This document shows positions 55,924-64,000 of a stretch of 64,000 bases of DNA, one piece after another. This DNA is from Streptomyces hygroscopicus subsp. hygroscopicus (lineage in GTDB: Bacteria; Actinomycetota; Actinomycetes; Streptomycetales; Streptomycetaceae). The position numbers and the translations under genes were made by a program. Under the pieces are notes generated by a model. It worked only from the letters and a program-made list of their open reading frames with translations. It searched no databases and was not told where the DNA came from. The first letter of the stretch is position 1. Each line of letters opens with the position of its first letter. The DNA is taken from the NCBI RefSeq assembly GCF_030269125.1, contig NZ_BSSM01000012.1, forward strand, positions 186,001 through 250,000, read 5' to 3'.

Positions 55924-57008
55924 GCGTGCTCCAACTGGTCTTCGCCGCGCTGCTGGTGCTCGCCAACGGCTTCTTCGTCGGTGCCGAGTTCGCGCTCGTC
56001 TCCGTCCGCCGCAGCCAGATCGAACCGCTCGGCACCACGCAGGCCCGGCAGGTGCTGTACGGCCTGGAGCGGCTGCCGCAGATGATGGCCGCCGCGCAGT
56101 TCGGCATCACCGTGTGCTCCCTGACGCTGGGCGCGGTCGCCGAGCCGACCGTGGCGCATCTGCTGGAGCCGCTGTTCGAGGCGGTCCACCTCCCGGACGG
56201 CGTGGTGCATCCGCTCGGATATGTCATCGCCCTGGCCGCGGTGGTCTTCTTCCACCTCGTCATCGGCGAGATGGTGCCGAAGAACCTCGCGATGGCGGCG
56301 CCCGAGAAGGCGGCGCTGTGGCTCAGCCCCGGCCTGGTCTGGTTCGCCCGCGCGTGCAAGCCGATCACGGTGTCCCTCGGCGCCGTCGCCCAGGCCGTCC
56401 TGCGGCTGTTCCGCGTCGAACCCAGGGACGAGGTCGAGGCCGTCGTCACCAGCGAGCAGCTCAACCGGCTCCTGGAGGACTCCGGGCAGGCGGGGCTGCT
56501 CGACCCCGAGGAGATGGAGCGTCTGGAGGACGCCCTGGAGCTGGGCTCCCGCCCGGTCACGGACGTCCTGCTGCGCCGTGAGTCCCTGGTCACGGTGACG
56601 CCCGCGGTCACGCCGGGCGAGATCGTGCGGCTCACCGCGCGCACGGGCTACTCCCGCTTCCCGGTGGCGGCCACCGAGCAGGGCGCCTTCATGGGGTACG
56701 TCCACGTCAAGGACGTCCTCGACCTGGAGGACTCCGTGCGGGCCGTACCGCAGAACATCTGGCGCCCCATGACGACCCTGCGGGCCGAGCTGCCCCTGGA
56801 CGACGCCCTCACGGTCATGCGCCGGGCCGCGACCCACCTGGCCCAGGTGGCCGACGCGTCCGGCAAGGTGCTGGGGCTGGTGGCGCTGGAGGACGTCCTG
56901 GAGATGCTCGTGGGCGAGGTGCGCGATCCCGCGCACCCCGAGGCCGCCGACATGAGACTGACGGAACCGAGGGTGAGCGGGGAATCGGAACAGGCGCTCG
57001 CCACATAG
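55920..57008 (+). CDS. CNNM/CorC-family transporter, second copy
   Basis: A 362-residue relative with the same CNNM domain (LVLANGFFVGAEFALVSVRRSQIEP) and CBS pair, but lacking most of the C-terminal CorC_HlyC domain. The ATG overlaps the first copy as ATGA. The two may form a heterodimer. Mg2+ or Co2+ transport is inferred from the family. Confidence 0.9.
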   Translation: MSVLQLVFAALLVLANGFFVGAEFALVSVRRSQIEPLGTTQARQVLYGLERLPQMMAAAQFGITVCSLTLGAVAEPTVAHLLEPLFEAVHLPDGVVHPLGYVIALAAVVFFHLVIGEMVPKNLAMAAPEKAALWLSPGLVWFARACKPITVSLGAVAQAVLRLFRVEPRDEVEAVVTSEQLNRLLEDSGQAGLLDPEEMERLEDALELGSRPVTDVLLRRESLVTVTPAVTPGEIVRLTARTGYSRFPVAATEQGAFMGYVHVKDVLDLEDSVRAVPQNIWRPMTTLRAELPLDDALTVMRRAATHLAQVADASGKVLGLVALEDVLEMLVGEVRDPAHPEAADMRLTEPRVSGESEQALAT

Positions 57009-57060
57009 CGCTCGGACGGTGGCGGGAGCCGCGCGGCGCGGCCCGGCGACGGGTCGCTCG

Positions 57061-57385
57061 CGTGGCGCTTCCGCGTGGCGCTTCCGCGTGGCGCTTCCGC
57101 GTGGTGCTTCCGCGTGGTGCTTCCGCGTGGTGCTTCCGCGTGGCGCTTCCGCGTGGCGCTTCCGCGTGGCGCTTCCGCGTGGCGCTTCCGCGTGGTGCTT
57201 CCGCGTGGTGCTCCCGCGTGGTGCTCCCGCGTGGTGCTTCCGCGTGGTGCTCCCGCGTGGTGCTCCCGTGTAGTGCTTCCGCGTGGCGGTCCCGTGCGGT
57301 GCTCCCGTGTAGCGCTTCCGCGTGGCGGTCCCGTGCGGTGCTCCCGCGTGGCGGTTCCGTGTGGCGGTCCCGTGCGGTGCTCTTC
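57061..57385. repeat. 13-nt tandem array, 25 units
   Basis: CGTGGCGCTTCCG (13 nt) repeats without gap from 57061, in exact steps up to 57372, with C/T variation at positions 6 and 9 and a degenerate last unit. From 57282 pairs form a 26-nt higher-order unit. Since 13 is not a multiple of three, all frames stay open over the array, so frames here are a repeat effect, not genes. It fills the space between the convergent CNNM and AAA genes. Confidence 0.93.
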
Positions 57386-57389
57386 GCGC

Positions 57390-59252
57390 CTACGCGGGTG
57401 ACGGATCCTGCGGCCCCCTCCCCGACAGCACCTCCCCGTACGCCTGCATCAGGTCGGCCAGCCGCAACGTCGCCAGATCGTCCCGTGACAACGAGCCCGC
57501 GTACGTCGACAGCCGCAGGTCCCGGTACGCACAGCTCTTCTCGTACAGCGTCCGCAGGAAGCGCCCGTTCCCCAGCTCGTCGATCCACCCCTGGTCGACC
57601 ACGTGCCCGGCGATCGACCGCAGCTCCTCCAGCGCCTCCTCGTCCCACAGGTCCCCGTTCTCCGCCGCCAGCACCTTCCCGATCTCGGTGAGTTCACCGG
57701 GCCGGTACGAGGGGAAGTCGACCCGGGACGTGAAGCGGGACGACAACCCGGGATTCGCCGCGAGCAGCCGGTCCATCCCCTCGGGATACCCCGCCAGGAT
57801 CACCACCAGGTGGTCCCGGTTGTCCTCGGCCCGCTTCAGCAGCACCTGCAGCGCCTCGTCCCCGTACGCGTCCCCCTTGCCGTACCCGGAGTTGGAGAGC
57901 GAGTACGCCTCGTCCACGAACAGCACCCCGCCGATCGCGGAGTCGATCAGCTCGTTCGCCTTCACCGCGGTCTGCCCGAGGTACTCACCGACCAGATCGG
58001 CCCGCTGTGCCTCGACGAGGTGGTCCCCGCCGAGCAGCCCGAGCGCGTAGAAGACCCGCCCGAGGATGCGCGCCACCGTGGTCTTGCCGGTCCCGGACGG
58101 CCCGGAGAAGACGAAGTGCCGTTTGGGCGGCTGCACGGGAAGCCCCTGCCCGGCGCGCAGCCGGGCCATGTTCAACTGCGCGGACAGGGCCTTGACCTGG
58201 CGCTTGACCGGTTCGAGCCCCACCATCCGCTCCAGCTCGGCGAGTGCCTGCTCCAGCAACGCGGGATCGGTGGGCCCGGAGGGCAGCGGCGAGCCGGGCG
58301 CGCCGCCCCGGTCCCGGACCCCCGGTTCGGCCGCGGCCGGCGGCGGACCGGTCGGCGGATCCGGCTCCGGCAGCCGCAGATCCCGTCCCTCGCCGCCGAA
58401 GAACGGGTCGAACCCGTCCGGCCCGTCCACCGTGTCCTGCCCCGCGCCGGTCAGCGTGATGGCGGCGAGGCCGGCCGCGTCGTCGTACCCGTCCCCCTCG
58501 GCGATCGCCGCGAGCCGCGCCGAGGTGTCCATGAAGGCGGGGTCGACCCGGTGCACGGCCCGGTAGAGGGGGAGCGCGGCGGCGGAGCGACCGGTGCCCT
58601 CGTGCGCCCGCGCCAGCCAGTAGCGCAGCTCCTTGCGCTGCGGCTGCTCGCTGCGGCACCGCATCAGCGCCGCGGCCAGCAGCGGTTCGGCCTGGCCGTA
58701 CATCTCCAGGCGCACCCGGGCCATGCCGCCGAACAGACCGGCCTCTATGCCGAGCAGGGGGTCGTCCAGCAGCGGATCGGTGTGCCGCACCAGCTGCTCC
58801 CAGTCCTTGACCAGATAGGCGCGGCAGGCGTGCAGGAAGCGGACCTGGGGATCGGTGTCGACCGGGGGCAGTCCGGCCAGCGCCCGGTCCAGCTCGGGTA
58901 CGTGCCGGCCGTCCAGCCAGTGGGAGGCGTGCGCGAGCAGCAGATCGCGCGGGCTCTCCAGCACCGGCTGCACCCACCAGCCGAGCCAGTACCAGGAGTT
59001 GAGCGCCCGACGGTGCCGGGCGCGCTGTTCGCCGAAGCGCTCGCGGTGCCGGAACATCCGCAGCAGCGCGGTGGTGGTGTCGACCCGGAGCGCGTGCAGC
59101 CCGAGCCAGCCGTCCGCCATGCCGGGGTCCATCCGTACCGCGGCCCGGAACTCCTCCTCGGCCTGCGGGAAGGCGCCCATCGTGTAGGCATCGACCCCGC
59201 GCAGCCAGGCGAGGTCGGCCGGGGCCTCGGGGCCCTGCGTGCCGAAGTCCAT
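57390..59252 (-). CDS. EccA/CbbX-type AAA+ ATPase with N-terminal helical repeats
   Basis: A 620-residue protein. The N-terminal half (about 1-260) is TPR-like. The C-terminal AAA+ module has Walker A FSGPSGTGKTT (about 385), Walker B GVLFVDEAYSL (about 440), and the arginine-finger region LSSRFTSRVDFPSY. This is the domain order of EccA of type VII secretion. No other ESX gene is in the window, so it is an orphan copy. The ATG at 59252 follows GGGGGAC; upstream frame extension is unsupported. Confidence 0.85.
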   Translation of the reverse strand: MDFGTQGPEAPADLAWLRGVDAYTMGAFPQAEEEFRAAVRMDPGMADGWLGLHALRVDTTTALLRMFRHRERFGEQRARHRRALNSWYWLGWWVQPVLESPRDLLLAHASHWLDGRHVPELDRALAGLPPVDTDPQVRFLHACRAYLVKDWEQLVRHTDPLLDDPLLGIEAGLFGGMARVRLEMYGQAEPLLAAALMRCRSEQPQRKELRYWLARAHEGTGRSAAALPLYRAVHRVDPAFMDTSARLAAIAEGDGYDDAAGLAAITLTGAGQDTVDGPDGFDPFFGGEGRDLRLPEPDPPTGPPPAAAEPGVRDRGGAPGSPLPSGPTDPALLEQALAELERMVGLEPVKRQVKALSAQLNMARLRAGQGLPVQPPKRHFVFSGPSGTGKTTVARILGRVFYALGLLGGDHLVEAQRADLVGEYLGQTAVKANELIDSAIGGVLFVDEAYSLSNSGYGKGDAYGDEALQVLLKRAEDNRDHLVVILAGYPEGMDRLLAANPGLSSRFTSRVDFPSYRPGELTEIGKVLAAENGDLWDEEALEELRSIAGHVVDQGWIDELGNGRFLRTLYEKSCAYRDLRLSTYAGSLSRDDLATLRLADLMQAYGEVLSGRGPQDPSPA

Positions 59253-59701
59253 CACGTCCCCCACAGACCGTGCCCCGTGGTTCGCCACCGGACGGTCGCC
59301 CGGCGGTCGCCGCGGCCGAACCGCCGTGCCGCGGACCGGAGTTGCAGGTGCGCGAGGCTGCCGCCGAAGGTCGCACCAAGGGCATCGTACCCGCGCGGGT
59401 ACCGCGTGCCGAAGGGTGCCGCACAGGCCGTTCGGCGAGGTGGGGGAGGACGGGGAGGCGACGAGTCGGTGACCGAGGGTGAGGGAACCGGTGCGCAACG
59501 GGCCCAGAGAAGGGGCCATGGGCAGAACGAAGCCCCCGATCACGGGGGAACAACCGGGGGCTTCGCGACTTCGGGCGGCTCCGAATGGCCGCACATTGAG
59601 AACGTAAGTCCTGTACGGCCCCCGGGTCAAGCGAAGTTGGGGCACTTGGGGAAGTTGGCCGACAAGAGTCTTCACAATTTCACCACATGGGGGTCAGGCC
59701 A
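59253..59701. other. Gene-free region between two minus-strand genes
   Basis: 449 bases. Apart from the terminator at 59528-59565, I see no conserved gene. Reading frames on both strands are short or shadows of neighbours. It must hold the promoter of the AAA gene, but no convincing -35/-10 pair was found. The part 59600-59700 is relatively A/T-rich. Confidence 0.5.
59528..59565 (-). terminator. Terminator for the P-loop kinase gene
   Basis: CGAAGCCCCCG (59528-59538) and CGGGGGCTTCG (59555-59565) form a perfect 11-bp stem with a 16-nt loop. It lies about 140 bp past the kinase-like gene on the minus strand. It separates that gene from the AAA gene. Confidence 0.8.
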
Positions 59702-60301
59702 TCACTGTGGGTCACACCTTGGGCCCGATCCCTGGGGCCGCTCCGGCCCCGGCGTCACCTCGTACCCCCGCGCCGTCTGCCGCACCAGAAGCCCGGCGTG
59801 GGGGCGGGTGGGGTCGTCGGCGAAGTGCGCGCGCTCGGCCTCGACCCAGCCGTCCCAGAACTCCCGCTGCTCCGCACCGTCCCGCCGCCGGCCGCGTGCC
59901 CAGGACTCCTCGCGGGGCAGTTCCATCCACAGCAGTTCGGCCAGGAACGGCCGCAGCGCGCGGCGGCCCGCGCCGACCCCCTCCATCACGACCACCGGAG
60001 CGGGCGGCAGCGGGCGCGCCGGGCCGAACGCGCGGGCGTTCCAGTCGTAGGGAAGGTAGGCGGCCGTCTCGCCCCGGGAGAGGGGGTCGATCACCTGGGT
60101 CAGCAGCCGGTCGGTCCAGGAGAACAGCCGCTCGTGGCTGGAGATGTCGTCGAGGTGGAGCACCGGCGCCCCGTCCAGCGCGGCGGCCAGCCGCCCGGCG
60201 AAGGTGGACTTCCCGGAGCCGGCGTGCCCGTCGACGCCGATCAGCCGGACCGGTCCGAGGGACGGCGGGAGCCCGCGCAGCCGGGCGGCGAGGTGCTGAA
60301 T
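59702..60301 (-). CDS. P-loop uridine/nucleoside kinase-like protein with non-standard start
   Basis: A 199-residue protein if read from ATT at 60301. A Walker A motif, DGHAGSGKSTFAG, lies near residues 24-36, then VLHLDDISSHERLF, PYDWNARAF, and VVVMEGVGAGRRALRPFLAEL, as in the uridine kinase-like family. No ATG, GTG, TTG or CTG start exists upstream of the P-loop in frame before a TAG stop at about 60352; only ATC (60307) or ATT (60301) fit, with GGGA 6 nt before ATT. A GTG at 60163 would delete the P-loop. The function is inferred from the motif. Confidence 0.72.
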   Translation of the reverse strand: MQHLAARLRGLPPSLGPVRLIGVDGHAGSGKSTFAGRLAAALDGAPVLHLDDISSHERLFSWTDRLLTQVIDPLSRGETAAYLPYDWNARAFGPARPLPPAPVVVMEGVGAGRRALRPFLAELLWMELPREESWARGRRRDGAEQREFWDGWVEAERAHFADDPTRPHAGLLVRQTARGYEVTPGPERPQGSGPRCDPQ

Positions 60302-60597
60302 GGCGATTCCCGAGGGTGTGGTGCGGTGTGGGGGTTTTCCGGAAAGAGTCTAGTGGGGGCGCATGGCGGCGGTGCCGCCGAGGTCGCCGGACGAAAGAAA
60401 GTTACGCTTTGAACCATCGATCGGCGAGCCCGCCCAGCGCACTTCGATAAACATTCTCGAATCCCTGACCGATATGTCGAATTCGGCGTTCCGGGGGTCC
60501 TCCGTGCTGAGTAAGGTGCCTCCTGCGCCACCACGAGAAGCGGTAGACGGGGACAGGGTACGGGGACAAGGCCGCGGAGTTATTCGAAGGGCAGTAT
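60302..60597 (+). other. Leader/promoter region of the helical-repeat gene
   Basis: 296 bases, less GC-rich than the rest. TTCGA-n9-TCGAA (about 60447-60465) is an inverted repeat over an AT-rich core containing GATAAA, a possible -10. It is followed by a second TCGAAT copy. A promoter reading into the next gene is likely, operator proposals are speculative. Confidence 0.4.
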
Positions 60598-61524
60598 GTG
60601 TGGCACCCGGCGGCCGACGACCGAGTCCTGGCCGGCGTTTGTGTCGATGTCCGTGCCGGGCGTTATCGGCACGCGTACGAGGCGCTGGCCGAGACGCGGC
60701 ACGACTTCGCCCTGCGCGCCCACCGCTCCCTGGTCCTCGCCTCCGAGGCGGCCGGTACCGACCTGGTCGAACGCTGGCTGGCCGAGGAGCCCTCGCCCGA
60801 GGCCGCGCTCATGTGGGCCCGCGTCGCCGTCCAGCGGGCCCTGCGCGCCGCCGACGGCCACGACGACCGCGCCGAGGCCCTGGAGCGCATAGCGCTCACC
60901 GCCTGCGAACGGGCCGCCGCCCTGGCCCCGCGGGACCCCACCCCCTGGGTCGCCAAGCTGGCCATGGCCCGCCTGCACCGGCTGCGCGACCCGGCCCCGC
61001 AGGGCCTGCTCACCGCGCCGCCCGGCCCCTGGCGGCTGTTCGCGCACATCCTCTCCCTGGACCCGTGGCACCGCGAGGCCCACCACCGCTTCCTCTCCTC
61101 CTTCTTCGCCCGCCACGGCGGCTCGGTCAACGCCGCCTGGGACGTGGCCGCCTTCCTCAGCCAGCGGGCGCCCACCGACTCCGCGCTGCGCCTGCTGCCC
61201 CTGGTCGCCCTGGTGGAGAGCTACAACCCGACCCAACTGCTCGCCGACCGCGTCTGGGAGCAGCCCCAGTGGCGCGCCACCGCGCTCGCGATCTACCACA
61301 ACTGGCTTCCGGCGGTGGCCGGTTACCGCTTCACGCCGGTGCTCGACCTGGCCTATCTCGCGCACGCGCTGGTCATGGGCCAGCGCGAGTTCGAGGCACG
61401 GGCGGTCTTCACGGCGATGGGCCCGTACGCCTCGCGCATGCCCTGGAGCGCCTTCGGTGACCCGGCCGAACAGCTCTCCCGGGCGCGCCGCGCCTGCGGT
61501 CTGCCCGTCCCCGGGCCCGCCTGA
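60598..61524 (+). CDS. Helical-repeat (TPR-like) conserved protein
   Basis: A 308-residue protein of alternating amphipathic helices with TPR-like spacing and a His/Trp-rich centre (LFAHILSLDPWHREAHHRFLSSFF). No catalytic motif. I do not recognise a named family, but such proteins are common in Streptomyces. GTG at 60598 is the first start after an in-frame stop at 60544, with GAAGGG 6 nt upstream. The next gene, an APC permease, follows after 78 bp. Confidence 0.72.
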   Translation: MWHPAADDRVLAGVCVDVRAGRYRHAYEALAETRHDFALRAHRSLVLASEAAGTDLVERWLAEEPSPEAALMWARVAVQRALRAADGHDDRAEALERIALTACERAAALAPRDPTPWVAKLAMARLHRLRDPAPQGLLTAPPGPWRLFAHILSLDPWHREAHHRFLSSFFARHGGSVNAAWDVAAFLSQRAPTDSALRLLPLVALVESYNPTQLLADRVWEQPQWRATALAIYHNWLPAVAGYRFTPVLDLAYLAHALVMGQREFEARAVFTAMGPYASRMPWSAFGDPAEQLSRARRACGLPVPGPA

Positions 61525-61602
61525 CCCCCTTTGCTCGTCACCCGTCCCCCCTCGGCGAGCGCCGTCCAGAGCGCTCGAGAGGCACGAGAGAAAGGCCGAT
61601 CT

Positions 61603-63144
61603 GTGTCAGAACGGATGTCTGCTCCCCGGGCCACGGCCCGCGCCGGAGAAGACGCGGTCGTGCTCGACGACGACGCGACCCTGCACGCGATGGGTTATCC
61701 GCGGAAACTCACACGCCGCTTCCAGGCGTTCGACAATTTCGCGATCTCCTTCACCATCATCAATATCCTCTCGGGTATTTTCTCGTCCTTCGGATTCGGC
61801 ATGAACGCGGGTGGCCCCCGTATTCTCGTGTTCGGCTGGATCGGCGTCTCGATCATGGTGCTGCTCATCGGCGCGGCCATGGGTGAGGTCGCCTCCGCCT
61901 ATCCGACGAGCGGCGCCCTGTATTTCTCCGCCGGTAAGCTCGCCAAGCGCCACAAGGGTGCCTGGTCCTGGTACACGGGCTGGTTGAATTTCGTCGGCCA
62001 GATCGGCGGCACCGCGGCCACCGGTTATGCGGCGGCCACCTTCATCCAGGCCTTCGTGCAGCTCCAGTGGCCGTCCTACCAGCCGACTGTCCATCAGACG
62101 GTGCTGATCACGGCCCTGATCATCGTCTTGCAGGGGCTCGCCAACACCTACACCGTCCAGCTCGTCGCCGTGCTCAACCGCATTTCGGTGTGGTGGCTGC
62201 TGATCGGACTCGTCGTGATCGTGGGCGCACTCATAGTGATACCGGATCACCATCAGTCGGCGTCGTTCGTCACGCATTTCGAGAACAACACCGGCTTCAC
62301 AAGCGGACTTTACGGAGGCATGCTCGGCCTGCTGGTCACCAGCTGGACCTTCACCGGCTTCGACGGCAGCTTCCACATGTCCGAGGAAACGGTGCGGGCC
62401 ACGGTCAACGCACCCAAGGGGATCACCCGCGCCATCGGCTATTCGGCGATCACCGGTCTCATCCTGATGCTGGCACTGGTCTACAGCATTAGGGACTACG
62501 CCAAGGAGGCCGCCAACGGCGCGCCGCCCGTCCAGATCCTCATCGACGCCCTCGGCCTGACCACCGCCAAGGTCATGCTCCTCATCGTCATCGGCGCGAT
62601 GCTCTTCTGCGGCCTCGCCAACCTCACCAGCAACACCCGGCAGATCTTCGCCTTCTCCCGCGACGGCGCCATGCCCGGCTCCCGCCTGTGGCACTCGGTC
62701 TCGCCGCGCACCCGGACGCCCGTCAAGGCGGTCTGGCTCGCGGTGGCCTGCTCGCTCGCCCTGATCGTGCCCGGCTGGTGGTCGCACACCGCCTTCACCG
62801 CGATCGTCAGCGTCAACGTGGTCGGACTCTTCCTCGCCTACGCCGTCCCGATCTTCCTGCGGCTGCGGCTCGGCGACGCCTTCGAGTCCGGCCCGTGGAA
62901 CCTGGGGCGCTGGAGCAAGCCGGTCGGCTGGCTCGCCGTGGTCTGGATCGTGCTCAGCAGCATCCTGTTCATGCTGCCGCAGGCGTCCCCGATCACCGTG
63001 GACTCCTTCAACTACGCGCCGATCGCGCTCGCCGTCGTCCTGCTGGTGGCCACGGTCTGGTGGTTCGCCACCGCCCGCCGCCGCTTCCAGGGCCCGATCA
63101 GCTACGGCCGCCCCGACGAGATCGCGGCCATGGACCTCATCTGA
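61603..63144 (+). CDS. APC-family amino acid / GABA permease
   Basis: A 513-residue membrane protein with about 12 helices. It has FDNFAISFTIINILSGI, SAYPTSGALYFSAGKLA, FTGFDGSFHMSEETV, and NTRQIFAFSRDGAMPGS, as in UGA4/GabP-like amino acid permeases. The GTG at 61603 follows GAAAGG; in-frame upstream GTG-like starts would overlap nothing but lack sites. Substrate not shown. A strong terminator follows. Confidence 0.92.
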   Translation: MSERMSAPRATARAGEDAVVLDDDATLHAMGYPRKLTRRFQAFDNFAISFTIINILSGIFSSFGFGMNAGGPRILVFGWIGVSIMVLLIGAAMGEVASAYPTSGALYFSAGKLAKRHKGAWSWYTGWLNFVGQIGGTAATGYAAATFIQAFVQLQWPSYQPTVHQTVLITALIIVLQGLANTYTVQLVAVLNRISVWWLLIGLVVIVGALIVIPDHHQSASFVTHFENNTGFTSGLYGGMLGLLVTSWTFTGFDGSFHMSEETVRATVNAPKGITRAIGYSAITGLILMLALVYSIRDYAKEAANGAPPVQILIDALGLTTAKVMLLIVIGAMLFCGLANLTSNTRQIFAFSRDGAMPGSRLWHSVSPRTRTPVKAVWLAVACSLALIVPGWWSHTAFTAIVSVNVVGLFLAYAVPIFLRLRLGDAFESGPWNLGRWSKPVGWLAVVWIVLSSILFMLPQASPITVDSFNYAPIALAVVLLVATVWWFATARRRFQGPISYGRPDEIAAMDLI

Positions 63145-63158
63145 CCCGACCCGCGCCC

Positions 63159-63204
63159 AGGCCCCGGCCGCGGCACCGCTTCACCGGTGCCGCGGCCGGG
63201 GCCT
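63159..63204 (+). terminator. Strong terminator after the permease
   Basis: A perfect 20-bp stem, AGGCCCCGGCCGCGGCACCG (63159-63178) and its complement at 63185-63204, with a 6-nt loop (CTTCAC), followed by TTTG. It is the strongest intrinsic terminator in the window. Confidence 0.92.
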
Positions 63205-63362
63205 TTGTCCGTCCTGTGCCCCCGCCGCCACCGGATCAGACCAATATTCATGGCGCGGCATCCGCCCAAGTGCTGGCAGGGGCCCCGCGGCTGCTCCATA
63301 GTTGGCCCACGACGTGCACATGATCCAGCCATGACTCCGGACACCTGGGGGTAAGCGCGCCC

Positions 63363-64000
63363 ATGAGCAGAGCCCAACAGCCGTCCCGCAGAACCGTCCT
63401 GACCGCCGCGGTCGCCGCCGCGGTGGCCGGCGCCGCCACGCCCGCCGCGGCCGCCGCGCAGCGGGGCACCGCCACCGTGCGCGCGACGGTCGACGCAGAG
63501 CCCGGTCCCGCGGGCGCCCGCCCCATCGACTACCACGCCTGGACCACGTACAGCGAGTGGCGCACCGGCACCGCGCAGGGCACCCGCCCGGTCCCCGGCC
63601 CCCGCCCCGGTGTGGTGATCGGCGCCCCCGCGGGCTCCGTCGACTACACCGACCCGCACACCGGCACCACCGCGACGTGGGAGTACGCCACCTGGACCTC
63701 CCCGCTGTACCGCCTCACGGTGCCGGCCACCGAGGTCGTCTCCTCCTGGAACGCGCACACTCCCGAGGGCACCTGGCTCCAGGTCGAGCTCGGCGGCACG
63801 TACTCCGACGGCGGTGAGACGCCCTGGTACGTGATGGGCCGCTGGGCGGCGGGGGACATGGACATCAAGCGGACCTCGGTGGACGGCCAGGGTGACGGCA
63901 GGAGCAGCGTCTGGACCGACACCTTTGCCATCGACGACGCCTCCACCGGGCTGCGCCTCGTCTCCTACCGGCTGCGTCTGACGCTGTACCGCAGGCCGGG
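63363..64000 (+). CDS. Tat-exported protein, probable peptidase C39 family, truncated by window
   Basis: The open frame starts at ATG 63363 and runs off the window end with 212 complete codons. A Tat signal (SRRTVLTAAVAAAVAGAATPAAAAA) is followed by a beta-rich domain opening with IDYHAWTTYSEWRTGTAQG. I remember such N-terminal halves in Streptomyces 'C39 family peptidase' proteins, whose catalytic domain would lie beyond the window. The catalytic part is not seen, so the function is provisional. Confidence 0.62.
   Translation, partial: MSRAQQPSRRTVLTAAVAAAVAGAATPAAAAAQRGTATVRATVDAEPGPAGARPIDYHAWTTYSEWRTGTAQGTRPVPGPRPGVVIGAPAGSVDYTDPHTGTTATWEYATWTSPLYRLTVPATEVVSSWNAHTPEGTWLQVELGGTYSDGGETPWYVMGRWAAGDMDIKRTSVDGQGDGRSSVWTDTFAIDDASTGLRLVSYRLRLTLYRRP

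Noticed and set aside
57019..57691. Open frames over the 13-nt array encoding RFRVALPRGASAW-type repeats
   Set aside because: All three forward frames are open because the unit has no stop; there is no ribosome binding site and no domain.
60596..60892. 98-codon frame starting MCGTRRP near the helical-repeat gene start
   Set aside because: It overlaps the real gene in another frame, is Arg/Pro-rich, and shows no domain.

Overview
The window is high-GC actinobacterial DNA of Streptomyces type. Its genes use almost only G/C-ending codons, many start with GTG, and many neighbours overlap by ATGA or GTGA. The order bldD / pyr-car operon / sIHF / gmk / rpoZ / coaBC / metK / priA / fmt / rsmB / rpe, followed later by a rib-his cluster, is the conserved core arrangement I remember for Streptomyces chromosomes (judged by recall, no search was run). 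I see no tRNA, rRNA, IS element, prophage, integrase or CRISPR array. This looks like core chromosome rather than a mobile region.

Layout. (1) 1-10.3 kb: the 5' end of bldD (minus strand) with its BldD box, then a pyrimidine biosynthesis operon (pyrR, pyrB, pyrC, a membrane protein, carA, carB, then pyrD, pyrF) behind a PyrR-type RNA leader that buries the ribosome binding site. (2) 10.3-22.3 kb: housekeeping genes (sIHF, gmk, rpoZ, coaBC, metK, an S1-repeat protein, an ATPase-dead PriA, an HTH protein, fmt, rsmB, rpe). (3) 22.3-27.9 kb: a SorC-type sugar regulator, a frameshifted guanyl-specific RNase followed by an intact barstar-like inhibitor, GuaB1 GMP reductase, an Lrp regulator and a GntR regulator. 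(4) 28.0-33.5 kb: a GntR-flanked ABC importer (lipoprotein, two permeases, ATPase) ending in one polypeptide that joins a HAD phosphatase to an EEP phosphodiesterase. This is the best candidate here for an undescribed uptake-and-hydrolysis system. (5) 33.6-38.1 kb: a conservon-like signalling set (NIT/HAMP kinase, roadblock, DUF742) with no GTPase, then a DUF4232 lipoprotein.

(6) 38.3-40.9 kb: a nitrilase-family amidase and a flavin monooxygenase matching the DavA/DavB lysine-to-5-aminovalerate route. (7) 40.9-48.9 kb: LLM oxidoreductase, DUF5995 protein, NCS2 permease, thioesterase, a divergent MFS/ROK pair sharing a palindromic operator, and an NAD(P)-binding epimerase-like protein. (8) 49.2-53.9 kb: an FMN riboswitch controlling ribE-ribM-ribBA-ribH, then hisE-hisG. 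(9) 53.9-57.0 kb: a PH-like membrane protein and two tandem CNNM/CorC-type transporters behind a structured leader. (10) 57.0-64.0 kb: a 25-unit 13-nt tandem array, an orphan EccA-like AAA+ ATPase, a P-loop nucleoside-kinase-like gene without a standard start codon, a helical repeat-like protein, an APC permease, and the start of a Tat-exported protein cut off by the window edge.

Tandem repeats are a recurring feature: 60/30 nt inside the kinase gene, 33 nt inside the ROK gene, 15 nt downstream of ROK, 9 nt between ribBA and ribH, and 13 nt at 57.1 kb. The two coding arrays have periods divisible by three and so lengthen the proteins in frame. Of the intergenic arrays, 9 and 15 nt also keep frame and 13 nt does not.
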